Assembly (NCBI GenBank): GCA_964345695.1
Contig: CAYFSC010000052.1
Location: forward strand, 1-17,312
DNA from: CAYFSC01 sp964345695
Lineage (GTDB): Bacteria; Bacteroidota; Rhodothermia; Rhodothermales; Salinibacteraceae
Reading direction: 5' to 3'
Length of the DNA stretch: 17,312 bases
The notes under the pieces: generated by a model
Database searches by the model: none
What the model saw: only the letters and a program-made list of their open reading frames with translations
What the model was told of the DNA's origin: nothing
Part shown: positions 1 through 7,147 of the stretch, piece after piece
Layout: every line of letters begins with the position of its first letter
Position numbering within the stretch: the stretch's first letter is position 1
Translations under genes and position numbers: made by a program

Positions 1-1369
1 CATGAGACTCCGCGTAGCGCGCGTGGAAGCGGATGATCGCTTCGATGCCCTGCCGGAAGCGGTCGAGGCCGAAGTGCTCGTTGGGCGAGTGGATGGCGTC
101 GGAGTCCAGGCCGAAGCCCATGAGCACGCTGTCGAGGCCCAGGTAGTCCTTGAAGTCGGCGACGATGGGAATCGAGCCGCCGTTGCGCACGAAAAACGGC
201 TCGGTGCCGATGACGGCTTCCATCGCGTCCTTCGCCGCCTGCATCGCGGCGGACTCGGTGTCAACCAAAACCGGTTTTCCGCCGTGCAGGCGGCGGAAGG
301 TGAGCGTCATCGTGTCGGGACAGAGGGCGTTCAGGTGCGCCTCCAGCTTGTCGTACACGTCGTCGGGGCGCTGGTCGGGGACGAGGCGCGTCGAGATTTT
401 GGCGTGGGCCTTCGCGGGGAGGACCGTCTTGGCGCCCTCGCCCGTGTAGCCGCCCCAGATGCCGTTCACGTCGAGCGTGGGCCGCGCCGAGATGCACTCG
501 ACGGTCGTGTAGCCCGCCTCGGATTTCGTTTCCGGCACGCCGATCTCGTCCGTCCACCGTGCCTCGTCGAACGGAAGCTCGGCGTAGGTCTGCCGCTCCT
601 CCTCGGTGAGGTCGCGCACGTCGTCGTAGAAGCCGGGGGTGGTGATCCGATGGTCCGCGTCGTGCAGCTGCGACAGGAGGTCGGCCAGCGCGTTGATGGG
701 GTTTTCCACGCCGCCCCCGTAGATGCCAGAGTGCAGGTCGCGGCTCGGGCCCTGCAGCGTCACCTCGGCGTAGGCGAGGCCGCGCAACCCGTAGGTGATG
801 GACGGCACGCCGGGCGCGAACATGGCCGTGTCGGAAATCAAGACGACGTCGGCCTCGAGTTGCGACGTGTGGTTGGCGATGAACGGGGCCAGGTGCACCG
901 AGCCGGTCTCCTCTTCCCCCTCGATGACAAACTTGAGGTTGACGGGGGGCTCCTCCCCGGCTTCGAGATAAGACTCCAGCGCCTTCAGGTGCATGAACAT
1001 CTGCCCCTTGTCGTCACACGCGCCGCGAGCGTAGAGCGTGCCGTTGCGGCGCGTCGGCTCGAACGGATCGGTGTCCCACTCCTGGAGCGGATCGGGCGGT
1101 TGCACGTCGTAGTGGCCGTACACGAGCACCGTCGGCTTGTCGTCGCCGGTGACGTGCTCGGCATAGACGATGGGATGGCCCCCGGTCGACACCGCCTCGG
1201 CGTGCGGGACGCCAATCGACGTCAGGTGCTCAACGAGCCAGTCGGCCGCGCGCTGGACGTCGTCGGCGTAGGCGGAATCGGTGCTCACGGAGGGGATCCG
1301 CAGCAGGTTTTCCAACTGATGCGTGAACGTGTCGAAGTGATCGTCGGCGTAGCGAAGGGCGCGGTCCAT
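1..1369 (-). CDS. M20 family metallo-dipeptidase, C-terminus cut by window edge
   Basis: A di-zinc M20/M28-clan peptidase of the carnosinase/CPG2-like dipeptidase group, expected to hydrolyse dipeptides or short peptides in the cytoplasm. The frame is open from an ATG at 1369 to the left edge, giving 456 codons. That is close to the usual family length of about 450-470, so only a few residues are missing. Metal-site motifs are intact and in order: VYGHYDVQPP (H86, with D88 behind it), GACDDKGQ (bridging D119), EGEEETGS (catalytic E153 and ligand E154), ISDTAM (D180), and a late AIHSPNEH carrying the last His ligand. DLHSGIYGG in the middle matches the dimerisation-domain His region. No signal peptide is seen. 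It lies 52 bp downstream of the methyltransferase on the same strand, so co-transcription is possible. The exact substrate cannot be told from sequence. Confidence 0.93.
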   Translation of the reverse strand, partial: MDRALRYADDHFDTFTHQLENLLRIPSVSTDSAYADDVQRAADWLVEHLTSIGVPHAEAVSTGGHPIVYAEHVTGDDKPTVLVYGHYDVQPPDPLQEWDTDPFEPTRRNGTLYARGACDDKGQMFMHLKALESYLEAGEEPPVNLKFVIEGEEETGSVHLAPFIANHTSQLEADVVLISDTAMFAPGVPSITYGLRGLAYAEVTLQGPSRDLHSGIYGGGVENPINALADLLSQLHDADHRITTPGFYDDVRDLTEEERQTYAELPFDEARWTDEIGVPETKSEAGYTTVECISARPTLDVNGIWGGYTGEGAKTVLPAKAHAKISTRLVPDQRPDDVYDKLEAHLNALCPDTMTLTFRRLHGGKPVLVDTESAAMQAAKDAMEAVIGTEPFFVRNGGSIPIVADFKDYLGLDSVLMGFGLDSDAIHSPNEHFGLDRFRQGIEAIIRFHARYAESH

Positions 1370-1388
1370 GTGCGTCGAATGCTGGTCG

Positions 1389-1412
1389 GTTGGGAGGTTG
1401 AATGTTGGGAGG
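1389..1412. repeat. 9-bp direct repeat upstream of the dipeptidase start
   Basis: GTTGGGAGG occurs at 1389-1397 and again at 1404-1412, 15 bp start to start, in the 52-bp gap between the methyltransferase stop and the dipeptidase ATG. Read on the coding strand it is CCTCCCAAC twice, ending 19 bases before the start codon. It could be a regulator or RNA-binding site, or a chance tandem duplication. No function is shown. Confidence 0.4.
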
Positions 1413-1421
1413 GCGAAGGCA

Positions 1422-2159
1422 CTATTCGTCGTGCTTCCGGGCCACGAGGATGAGCCGAGGGGAGGCCGGCGTGTACGGAGCACCATCGTAGTCGCCGTAC
1501 GTGTCGGTCAGGTCGAGTCCGACCTCGTCGTACAAGGCAGCCAGGTCCTCGAGCGTGAAGAGGCGAACGCTTTCGCGGTACGTTTCCTGGTAGTCGCCAT
1601 CGTCCAGGTGAATCTCCTTGTGGATGCGTCCGTCCTCGATCCATCGCCGCTGCGTGACGGTGATGCCGTTGGTCTTGTCGGTGTCCTCCGGGGAGAGCGT
1701 CTCGACAACGCGTGGGGCGTTGAGGAAGTCCTGCACCCACCAACCGCCCGGCACCAGAGCCGTGGCCATGGCCGCCAGGGCGCGTTTGTTTTCGGCGTCC
1801 TCGTCAAAATAACCAAACGCAGTAAACAGATTGACGACCCCATCGAAGCACGCTTCGCAGACCGGGTCGCGCATGTCGCCCACCATGAAGGTCAGGTTGC
1901 CATCGCTCGGTTCGGCCGCCGAGCGCGCTTCGGTGATGGAGCGCTCGGAGAGGTCGATCCCGGTCACGCGGTATCCCCGTCGGGCCATCACACGCGCGTG
2001 GCGCCCGCGGCCACAACCCACGTCGAGAATGCGCGCACCGGGGCGTGGCGACACGGCTTCTTCCACCAGGTCGACCATGTCTGCGGCCTCGTCCTCGTCC
2101 CGATGCCCGTACACCAGGGCATAAGCATCGGTGCCGAACCACTCTTCGTACCAGGCCAT
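1422..2159 (-). CDS. Class I SAM-dependent methyltransferase, substrate unknown
   Basis: A 245-residue soluble protein with a Rossmann-type SAM-binding core. Motif I is ILDVGCGRGR at residues 44-53. The acidic residue at the end of strand 2 is D69 in VTGIDLS. VGDMRD at 93-98 is the adenine-contacting motif, and LVPGGW at 135-140 is the usual post-strand-4 loop. The C-terminus LILVARK is the last strand of the fold. The N-terminal WYEEWF...Y segment resembles the small-molecule methyltransferases often annotated as Methyltransf_25/UbiE-like. Nothing identifies the acceptor. The ATG at 2159 is the natural start, because the protein begins right at the family-typical helix. It sits between ispH (97 bp upstream) and the dipeptidase (52 bp downstream), which gives no functional clue. 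Confidence 0.88.
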   Translation of the reverse strand: MAWYEEWFGTDAYALVYGHRDEDEAADMVDLVEEAVSPRPGARILDVGCGRGRHARVMARRGYRVTGIDLSERSITEARSAAEPSDGNLTFMVGDMRDPVCEACFDGVVNLFTAFGYFDEDAENKRALAAMATALVPGGWWVQDFLNAPRVVETLSPEDTDKTNGITVTQRRWIEDGRIHKEIHLDDGDYQETYRESVRLFTLEDLAALYDEVGLDLTDTYGDYDGAPYTPASPRLILVARKHDE

Positions 2160-2213
2160 GACAATCCTCTGTGTGAAGCGTCAAGCGGTGCAGTCCAGGG
2201 GGCGGCAGTGGGG

Positions 2214-2245
2214 CCGGTGACACCCCCACCGAAGCCTGGCACCGG
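2214..2245. other. Inverted repeats between ispH and the methyltransferase
   Basis: CCGGTG at 2214-2219 pairs with CACCGG at 2240-2245. The alternative CGGTG (2215-2219) pairs with CACCG (2227-2231). They lie just after the ispH stop and could form a hairpin that ends or attenuates the ispH transcript. There is no T-run after the stem on the transcribed strand, so this is not a canonical intrinsic terminator. Confidence 0.25.
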
Positions 2246-2256
2246 ATCCTGTCCGA

Positions 2257-3495
2257 CTACGCTTCCGCGGCATCCTTGAACGGTTTGAGCACCTCGTCCA
2301 CGGGTTTGGCATCCGGGTACCAGGCGATGATGGTACGGATCACCTCGTCGAGCAAGGCATCGGGGCAGGAGGCGCCGGAGGTGAGCACCACGTCGACCGG
2401 CGTGTCATCGACCGGGAACCAGTTTTCGGTGGTCACTTCGGCGTTTTCGTGCAGGTCGAAGTGTCGGATCTCGGTCGGCCCATCGAACTTTCCGGCACCC
2501 CGGATGAAATACGTAGGCATGTGCTCTTCGCAGAGCTCCACCAGATGGCTCGTGTTCGACGAATTGTAGCCGCCCACGATGATGCCGAGGTCGCCGCCGC
2601 TCTCGAGGAGTTCGAGGGTGGCGTTCTGGTTTTCGTTCGTGGCGTAGCAGAGCGTGTCGCTGGTGTCGGCGAAGTGCTCCTGGACGTCGGCCTCGCCGTA
2701 GCGGTCGATCATGGCCTGTCGCAGGTGCTCGGCAATGGCTTCCGTCTCGGACGCAAGCATGGTGGTCTGGTTGACGACGCCGAGCCGCCGGAGGTCGGCC
2801 TCGGGATCGAAGCCCTCCGAGTAGCGGTCTTCGAAGTACGAGTAAAAGAAGTCGGCCCCTTTCTCTCCGCGAATGACCTGGGCCAGCTTCTCGGCCTCTC
2901 CCATGTCGCGGATAACGACGACGGGGCCCTCCTCCTTGGCATGCGAAAACGTAGCCCGCGTCTCCTCATGGTACCGCTTGCCGTGTACGACGATGGAGTA
3001 GTCGTCGTCTCCGATCTGACTGCTTTTGCGCCAGACCTTCTCCACAAAGGGACAGGTGGTGTCGTACGTCTCGGTGTCGATGCCGCGCTCCCGCAGGTCC
3101 TGCTCGACCTCCAGGGTGGTTCCGAACGCGGGAATGAGAACGATATCGTCTGGAGTCAACGCGTCGAACGGGATGAGCTGCTCGCCCTGGGTCGTCCGCA
3201 GAAACCGAATGCCGCGCTCCTGGAGGTCCTCATTGACATCCGGGTTGTGGATCATCTCCGACAGCAGGAAGATGCGCTTGTCGGGATGCTCGTCGAGCGC
3301 TTCGTAGGCGATTTCGATCGCGTTCTCCACGCCGTAGCAAAAGCCAAAATGGCGGGCGATCTTGAAGCGCACCGGCCCAAAGTCGATGACCGACGGCGAG
3401 AAATCGTTCTTGCGCGGGTCCAGCGTTTGGCGCGCGTCTTTGACCGTCGAGATGACGGGGCTCTTGTAGAAGACGGGAACGTCGAACTGCTTCAT
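2257..3495 (-). CDS. ispH: 4-hydroxy-3-methylbut-2-enyl diphosphate reductase (IspH/LytB)
   Basis: The last enzyme of the MEP isoprenoid pathway. It reduces HMBPP to IPP and DMAPP with a [4Fe-4S] cluster, in the cytoplasm. Starting at the ATG at 3495 the protein has 412 residues, the long form seen in cyanobacteria and plants rather than the ~315-residue E. coli form. The extra length is an N-terminal extension plus an insert around residues 190-260. Cluster cysteines are C53 (FGFCYGV), C148 (TTCPFV) and C283 (DTLCYATNENQ). Substrate residues include H83 (MIHNPDV), H176 and E178 (HGKRYHEET), and S312-S313-N314 (YNSSNTSHL). The final GASCPD motif carries a fourth cysteine, C377. An in-frame TTG at 3516 would add seven residues; the ATG is preferred. 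No clear ribosome-binding site is visible. The tgt gene ends 166 bp upstream on the same strand. Confidence 0.97.
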   Translation of the reverse strand: MKQFDVPVFYKSPVISTVKDARQTLDPRKNDFSPSVIDFGPVRFKIARHFGFCYGVENAIEIAYEALDEHPDKRIFLLSEMIHNPDVNEDLQERGIRFLRTTQGEQLIPFDALTPDDIVLIPAFGTTLEVEQDLRERGIDTETYDTTCPFVEKVWRKSSQIGDDDYSIVVHGKRYHEETRATFSHAKEEGPVVVIRDMGEAEKLAQVIRGEKGADFFYSYFEDRYSEGFDPEADLRRLGVVNQTTMLASETEAIAEHLRQAMIDRYGEADVQEHFADTSDTLCYATNENQNATLELLESGGDLGIIVGGYNSSNTSHLVELCEEHMPTYFIRGAGKFDGPTEIRHFDLHENAEVTTENWFPVDDTPVDVVLTSGASCPDALLDEVIRTIIAWYPDAKPVDEVLKPFKDAAEA

Positions 3496-3661
3496 GGTCG
3501 CGTTTCGGTTGGTCAAGGGACGCCGACATCGTATCGGGGCAGTGATACGTGGCCGGGAAACGTGGGTTCAGGACGACCCGCAGAGGGAGCCGTGCATGGC
3601 AAGAGTTACGACGCCGGGGCAAAAGCGCGTTGGCCGAGCGTCTTGGAGGAGGGCGATGGGA

Positions 3662-4792
3662 TCAGGACCGTCGACGGGTGATGCGGGGCAAGATCTCGGC
3701 CTTCCAGTCGGCAAACGTGTCGGTGAGGATGTGCTCGCGGGCGGTGCCCATCAGCCATCGGTAGAACGCCAGATTCTGGAGGGTGGCAATCTGCAGGCCG
3801 AGGATCTCGTTCGACTTCTGCAGGTGGCGCAGGTAGGCCTTCGTGAAAGCGGACGCGTACGTGTCGAGGCCAGGGTCGACGGGCGAGTGGTCGTCGGCGA
3901 AGGGGGCGTTTTTGATGTTAATGCGCCCCTCGGTCGTGAAAATCGTGCCGTTCCGGGCGTTGCGCGTCGGCATCACACAGTCGAACATGTCGACGCCGCG
4001 CGCCACATTCTCCAGCAGATTCTCCGGCGTGCCTACGCCCATCAGGTAGCGCGGCTTATCGGCCGGGAGGAGCGGGGCGACGGTTTCCACCATAGCATAC
4101 ATTTGATCGTGTGTCTCGCCGACGGAGAGCCCGCCGATGGCATAGCCGGGGAAGTCCAGGTCGACCAGAGCGCGTGCCGACTCGCGGCGGATCTCGGGAT
4201 AGACGACGCCCTGCACGATGGCGAAGAGAGCCTGCTCGTAGCCGTACCGCGGATCGGTGGCCTCGAAGCGCTCCTTGCAGCGTTCCGCCCAGCGGACGGT
4301 GAGATCGTTGGACTGCCGGGCGTAGTCTTCGTCGACGTCGGCGGCGGGGCACTCGTCGAGGACCATCATGATGTCGGCGCCGATGGCGCGCTGAATATCG
4401 ATGGTGCGCTCGGGCGTAAAGAGGTGCGTGTCGCCGTCGAGGTGATTCTGAAACTCGACGCCCTCCTCGGTAATCGTGCAGTGCTTGGAGAGTGAGAACA
4501 CCTGAAAGCCGCCCGAGTCGGTGAGGATCGGGCCGTCCCACTGCATGAACCGGTGCAGACCGCCGGCCGCCTGGATGACGTCGGTGCCGGGGCGAAGGAA
4601 AAGGTGGTAGGTGTTGCCGAGGATCATCTGTGCGCCGACGTCGGCGCGGAGCTCGCGCGGCTCGACGGCCTTGACGCTGCCGAGCGTACCGACAGGCATG
4701 AACGTCGGCGTCTGGACGGTCCCGTGGTCGGTCGTGAGCGTTCCGGCGCGGGCTGCCGTCGTCGCGCAGGTGTCGTTTAGGGTGAACTGCAA
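3662..4792 (-). CDS. tgt: tRNA-guanine transglycosylase (Tgt) lacking zinc ligands
   Basis: Exchanges guanine-34 of GUN-anticodon tRNAs for the queuosine precursor preQ1. The open frame continues upstream, but family homology starts at the TTG at 4792 (QFTLNDT follows), giving 376 residues, the normal bacterial length. The next Met is residue 32, inside conserved FMPVGT, so an internal start is unlikely. Catalytic features are intact: base D92 in LTDSGGFQVF, nucleophile D271 in MFDCVMPTR, MVLDECP at 143-149, and bacterial-type GGLSVGE at 220-226. The structural zinc site, normally CxCxxC plus a His in TIHNL, is altered: the aligned residues are G308, D310, A313 and Q339. The surrounding helices (AYLRHL, NLAFY, AREHI) are well conserved, so this is substitution and not a frameshift. 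Activity without zinc is uncertain. Confidence 0.95.
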   Translation of the reverse strand: MQFTLNDTCATTAARAGTLTTDHGTVQTPTFMPVGTLGSVKAVEPRELRADVGAQMILGNTYHLFLRPGTDVIQAAGGLHRFMQWDGPILTDSGGFQVFSLSKHCTITEEGVEFQNHLDGDTHLFTPERTIDIQRAIGADIMMVLDECPAADVDEDYARQSNDLTVRWAERCKERFEATDPRYGYEQALFAIVQGVVYPEIRRESARALVDLDFPGYAIGGLSVGETHDQMYAMVETVAPLLPADKPRYLMGVGTPENLLENVARGVDMFDCVMPTRNARNGTIFTTEGRINIKNAPFADDHSPVDPGLDTYASAFTKAYLRHLQKSNEILGLQIATLQNLAFYRWLMGTAREHILTDTFADWKAEILPRITRRRS

Positions 4793-4884
4793 GCAGGTTG
4801 GGCGGGGCGTGATGAGAGAACGGGATGAAGAGCGCGGGCGCCTCGGGGCCAGGCGATTTTCTTCTGCGCCGCTCGCTTCGCGCC

Positions 4885-5505
4885 TTACGAGCGGGGGACG
4901 GCGACAGGGTCCTCCCGGTCGACGGTGACGAGGGCGTCGTGGAGGGCGTCGAGTTCGTCGTCCGACGGCAGGCCGACCACGATCGGGCCGTGCGCTGTGT
5001 CGAGCCGCAGCACCGTCTCGCCAGGGGGTGTGGCGAACACGTCGGTTGCGGCGTAGTGGCGCTCGTGCCTGTGGAAGCGACGCGCGTCGATCCGCTGGAC
5101 GTCGTCGATGGCTGCCAGCGGCACCTGTCGCTCGCAGCCTCCCTGCCGAAGATCCAGGCGAGCAGGATCGTTGTCGACGGTGACGCGCACGCCAGGCCGA
5201 AAGCCGATGCCTCCGAGGCCCACCAGCAGGAGGACGGATGCGACCTGCCCGCCCCAGAAGTAGATCTGCCACTCGCTCCCAGGATCGCCGGCGGTGAGCG
5301 TCTGCAGAAGGGCCCAGCCCAGGTAATGCACCATGAGCAGCCCGAGCGCTCCTCCGGTGAGGGCCAGGAGGAAAAGCGCTTCACCCCGAAGACGATCGCC
5401 GGTCCAGTATCGGAAGGCCCGGCCGAGCAGCGAATACGAGGGATCGAACGTACGTGGAGCTCGGAAGGTGCGCGTCAAGGGGGGAAAGCCTGCAATTTTG
5501 TGCAA
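4885..5505 (-). CDS. Two-helix membrane protein with soluble C-terminal domain, function unknown
   Basis: A 206-residue protein not recognised as a named family. After a short basic N-terminus there are two predicted membrane helices, about residues 43-70 and 84-103, joined by a short loop (TAGDPGSEWQ). A soluble region of about 100 residues follows, with alternating strands (VRVTVDN, ARLDLRQG, ERQVPLAAIDDVQRID, TVLRLDT, IVVGLP) and a final helix (DDELDALHDAL). This resembles the layout of bacterial PH-like (bPH2) membrane proteins, a guess from fold pattern only. The start is a TTG at 5505. No ATG lies near the N-terminus, and an in-frame stop lies at 5533-5535, so the true start is within a narrow interval. 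Neighbours are the AI-2E family gene (111 bp upstream) and tgt (92 bp downstream), all leftward. Confidence 0.7.
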   Translation of the reverse strand: MHKIAGFPPLTRTFRAPRTFDPSYSLLGRAFRYWTGDRLRGEALFLLALTGGALGLLMVHYLGWALLQTLTAGDPGSEWQIYFWGGQVASVLLLVGLGGIGFRPGVRVTVDNDPARLDLRQGGCERQVPLAAIDDVQRIDARRFHRHERHYAATDVFATPPGETVLRLDTAHGPIVVGLPSDDELDALHDALVTVDREDPVAVPRS

Positions 5506-5616
5506 CAGGATGCGGCAAAATGCGAACAGAACCTACAAAGCAGACGGGCGATCGCCAACTGGACCGCCGCGGAGGAAATCGCGCAGCGGAGTACGAGGCA
5601 AAAGTGGACCGATACG

Positions 5617-6951
5617 TTACGGTTCCGGACGCCGGTCGTAGTCCTTGAGTTCGAGGGTCAGATCCTCACGGCAGGCGTGATAGATGGTTACGAGAATGGC
5701 CGTGACGGGCACTGCGATGAGGAGGCCGAAGATGCCCATGAAGGTGCCGAAGATGAGCAGGGAAAGCAGCACGAGCACCGGGTGCAGCCCCACCTGATAG
5801 CTCATGATGTTGGGGGTAAGGATGCTCTGCTCCAGGAGCGCCTGGCCCAGGAGGACGAGCACGACGACCAGCACCTCGAACCAGCCGCCAAAGATGAAGG
5901 CGACAACGCAGCTGAGCGCCATCGAGACGATCGCGCCGAGGTTCGGCACGAAGTTCAGAAATCCCGTAATCAGCCCGAGAAGCAGCCAGAACGGGACGTC
6001 GAAAAGGAAGAAGAGAAGGCTGACGTTGAACGTTGCGATCAGGCTAATGATTAGCTGCCCGCGCAGGTAGCGACCCACGATGCTCCCGGCGTCCAAGAGA
6101 TAGTCGCGGCGTCCGGCGGCCGTCGGGAACAGGCTGACGAGGGCATCGCGAATCTGGCAGTAGTCCTTGAGGGTGTAGAACAGCAGGACCGGGACGAGGG
6201 CCATCAGCGTTACGGCGCCCAGCACTGAGCCCAGCGACGACAAAAGCTGCTGCATGGTTTCGGGAAGCTGGCGCGCCTGGTTCCGAACGACGCGCTGCAG
6301 CTGGTCCAGCACTTCCTGCTTCTGAGCAAGCCCCGACGCCTCGAACGTGTCGAGGATGGCCGAGGAGGCCAGCCACGTGCGTAGCGAATCGACCGTGGCG
6401 AGGACGCGATCCGACAGCGTTTCGAGCTGCGTCGTGATGCTCGGCACAAGGATAACGAGCACCAGCGTAAAGGCGCCGATCACCAGTCCGGTGATGGCGA
6501 GCGACGAGGCCCAGCGGGGCACGTCGTACTGGGATTCAAGGTGCTCAACGGCAGGGTTGAGCAGGTACGCCAGGAGGTACACGGCGACGAACGGGATGAG
6601 CACTCCGCTCACCTTGTCCATTGCCCACAGCAACAGCAGCACACCGCCCGAGAGCAGCAGGGCACGCACGGCCTGGTGGCGCCGCAGCGGCCACAAGAGC
6701 ACCGCGCCGGCGATGGCTACAAGCGGAGGGTTCAGGAAGCTGCCCGGCCGCGGAGGCACCTCCATCTCGTACAGCAGCACCAGGAAAAGCACGAATCCCC
6801 CGGCGATGAGCACCGTCTCGAACGCCGTCAGCCGCTGGAAGAAGGAGGCGGAGTTCGGGGCGTCATCGCCCGCGGGTCGATCGGTCGACGGCGGCCGGTC
6901 CGCGGGAGCGGGCCGATCGGTAGAAGAGGACGGCTCGGGCTGCGAAGGCAT
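5617..6951 (-). CDS. AI-2E/PerM (UPF0118) family transporter
   Basis: A polytopic inner-membrane protein of the AI-2E exporter-like family. Members have been linked to autoinducer-2 export, sodium/proton exchange and other efflux, so the substrate cannot be assigned. From the ATG at 6951 it has 444 residues; an in-frame GTG at 6957 would add two. Family signs are LIPFVAVYLLAYLLNP near 118, the amphipathic segment of about 175-235 (SITTQLETLSD onward), NFVPNLGAIVS near 333, and the C-terminal block PNIMSYQVGLHPVLVLL followed by MGIFGLLIAVPVTAI. Two features exceed the core family. One is a hydrophilic Pro/Asp/Arg/Ser-rich N-terminus of about 35 residues in which STDRP occurs twice. The other is extra hydrophobic helices at about 44-63, 73-89 and 96-112 before the core. 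It follows tamB after 196 bp on the same strand. Confidence 0.9.
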   Translation of the reverse strand: MPSQPEPSSSTDRPAPADRPPSTDRPAGDDAPNSASFFQRLTAFETVLIAGGFVLFLVLLYEMEVPPRPGSFLNPPLVAIAGAVLLWPLRRHQAVRALLLSGGVLLLLWAMDKVSGVLIPFVAVYLLAYLLNPAVEHLESQYDVPRWASSLAITGLVIGAFTLVLVILVPSITTQLETLSDRVLATVDSLRTWLASSAILDTFEASGLAQKQEVLDQLQRVVRNQARQLPETMQQLLSSLGSVLGAVTLMALVPVLLFYTLKDYCQIRDALVSLFPTAAGRRDYLLDAGSIVGRYLRGQLIISLIATFNVSLLFFLFDVPFWLLLGLITGFLNFVPNLGAIVSMALSCVVAFIFGGWFEVLVVVLVLLGQALLEQSILTPNIMSYQVGLHPVLVLLSLLIFGTFMGIFGLLIAVPVTAILVTIYHACREDLTLELKDYDRRPEP

Positions 6952-7147
6952 CGGCACGACGTGCGTCGTGGCGGAGGTCGGTTCGGTGCGTGCTACCCTT
7001 CACGCGGAGGAGAGTTCAGCGCGACAAGGGGGCATTGGGGTTGGGCGCTGCGCGTTGCGCGTCGAGGGCGCAGACGGAGGAGGCCGACGGGTCGCAGTGT
7101 CTGGGTTGCGAATCCCATCTCCTGTCCGGGTCCGTGCCCGGTCCACG
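6952..7147. other. Intergenic gap between tamB and the AI-2E gene
   Basis: This 196-bp gap has no supported gene. Two GC-rich inverted repeats are visible: CTGCGC (7048-7053) with GCGCAG (7068-7073), and CCGGG (7126-7130) with CCCGG (7137-7141), the latter just after the tamB stop. Neither is followed by a T-tract on the transcribed strand, so transcription may continue into the AI-2E gene or stop by a factor-dependent route. Confidence 0.4.

Noticed and set aside
2..1453. 483-residue plus-strand open frame at the left end
   Set aside because: It is the mirror of the M20 dipeptidase, whose metal-binding motifs are all in the minus frame.
3531..3548. GTATC...GATAC inverted repeat before ispH
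   Set aside because: Only five pairs with an 8-base loop in the leader region; not distinguishable from chance.
4793..5272. Upstream extension of the tgt open frame to 536 residues
   Set aside because: The added residues are Arg/Pro/Ala-rich, overlap the neighbouring membrane-protein gene and have no Tgt homology; the family begins at the TTG at 4792.
7126..7141. Possible terminator hairpin after tamB
   Set aside because: A 5-bp GC stem without a following T-tract on the transcribed strand; noted with the gap but not called a terminator.
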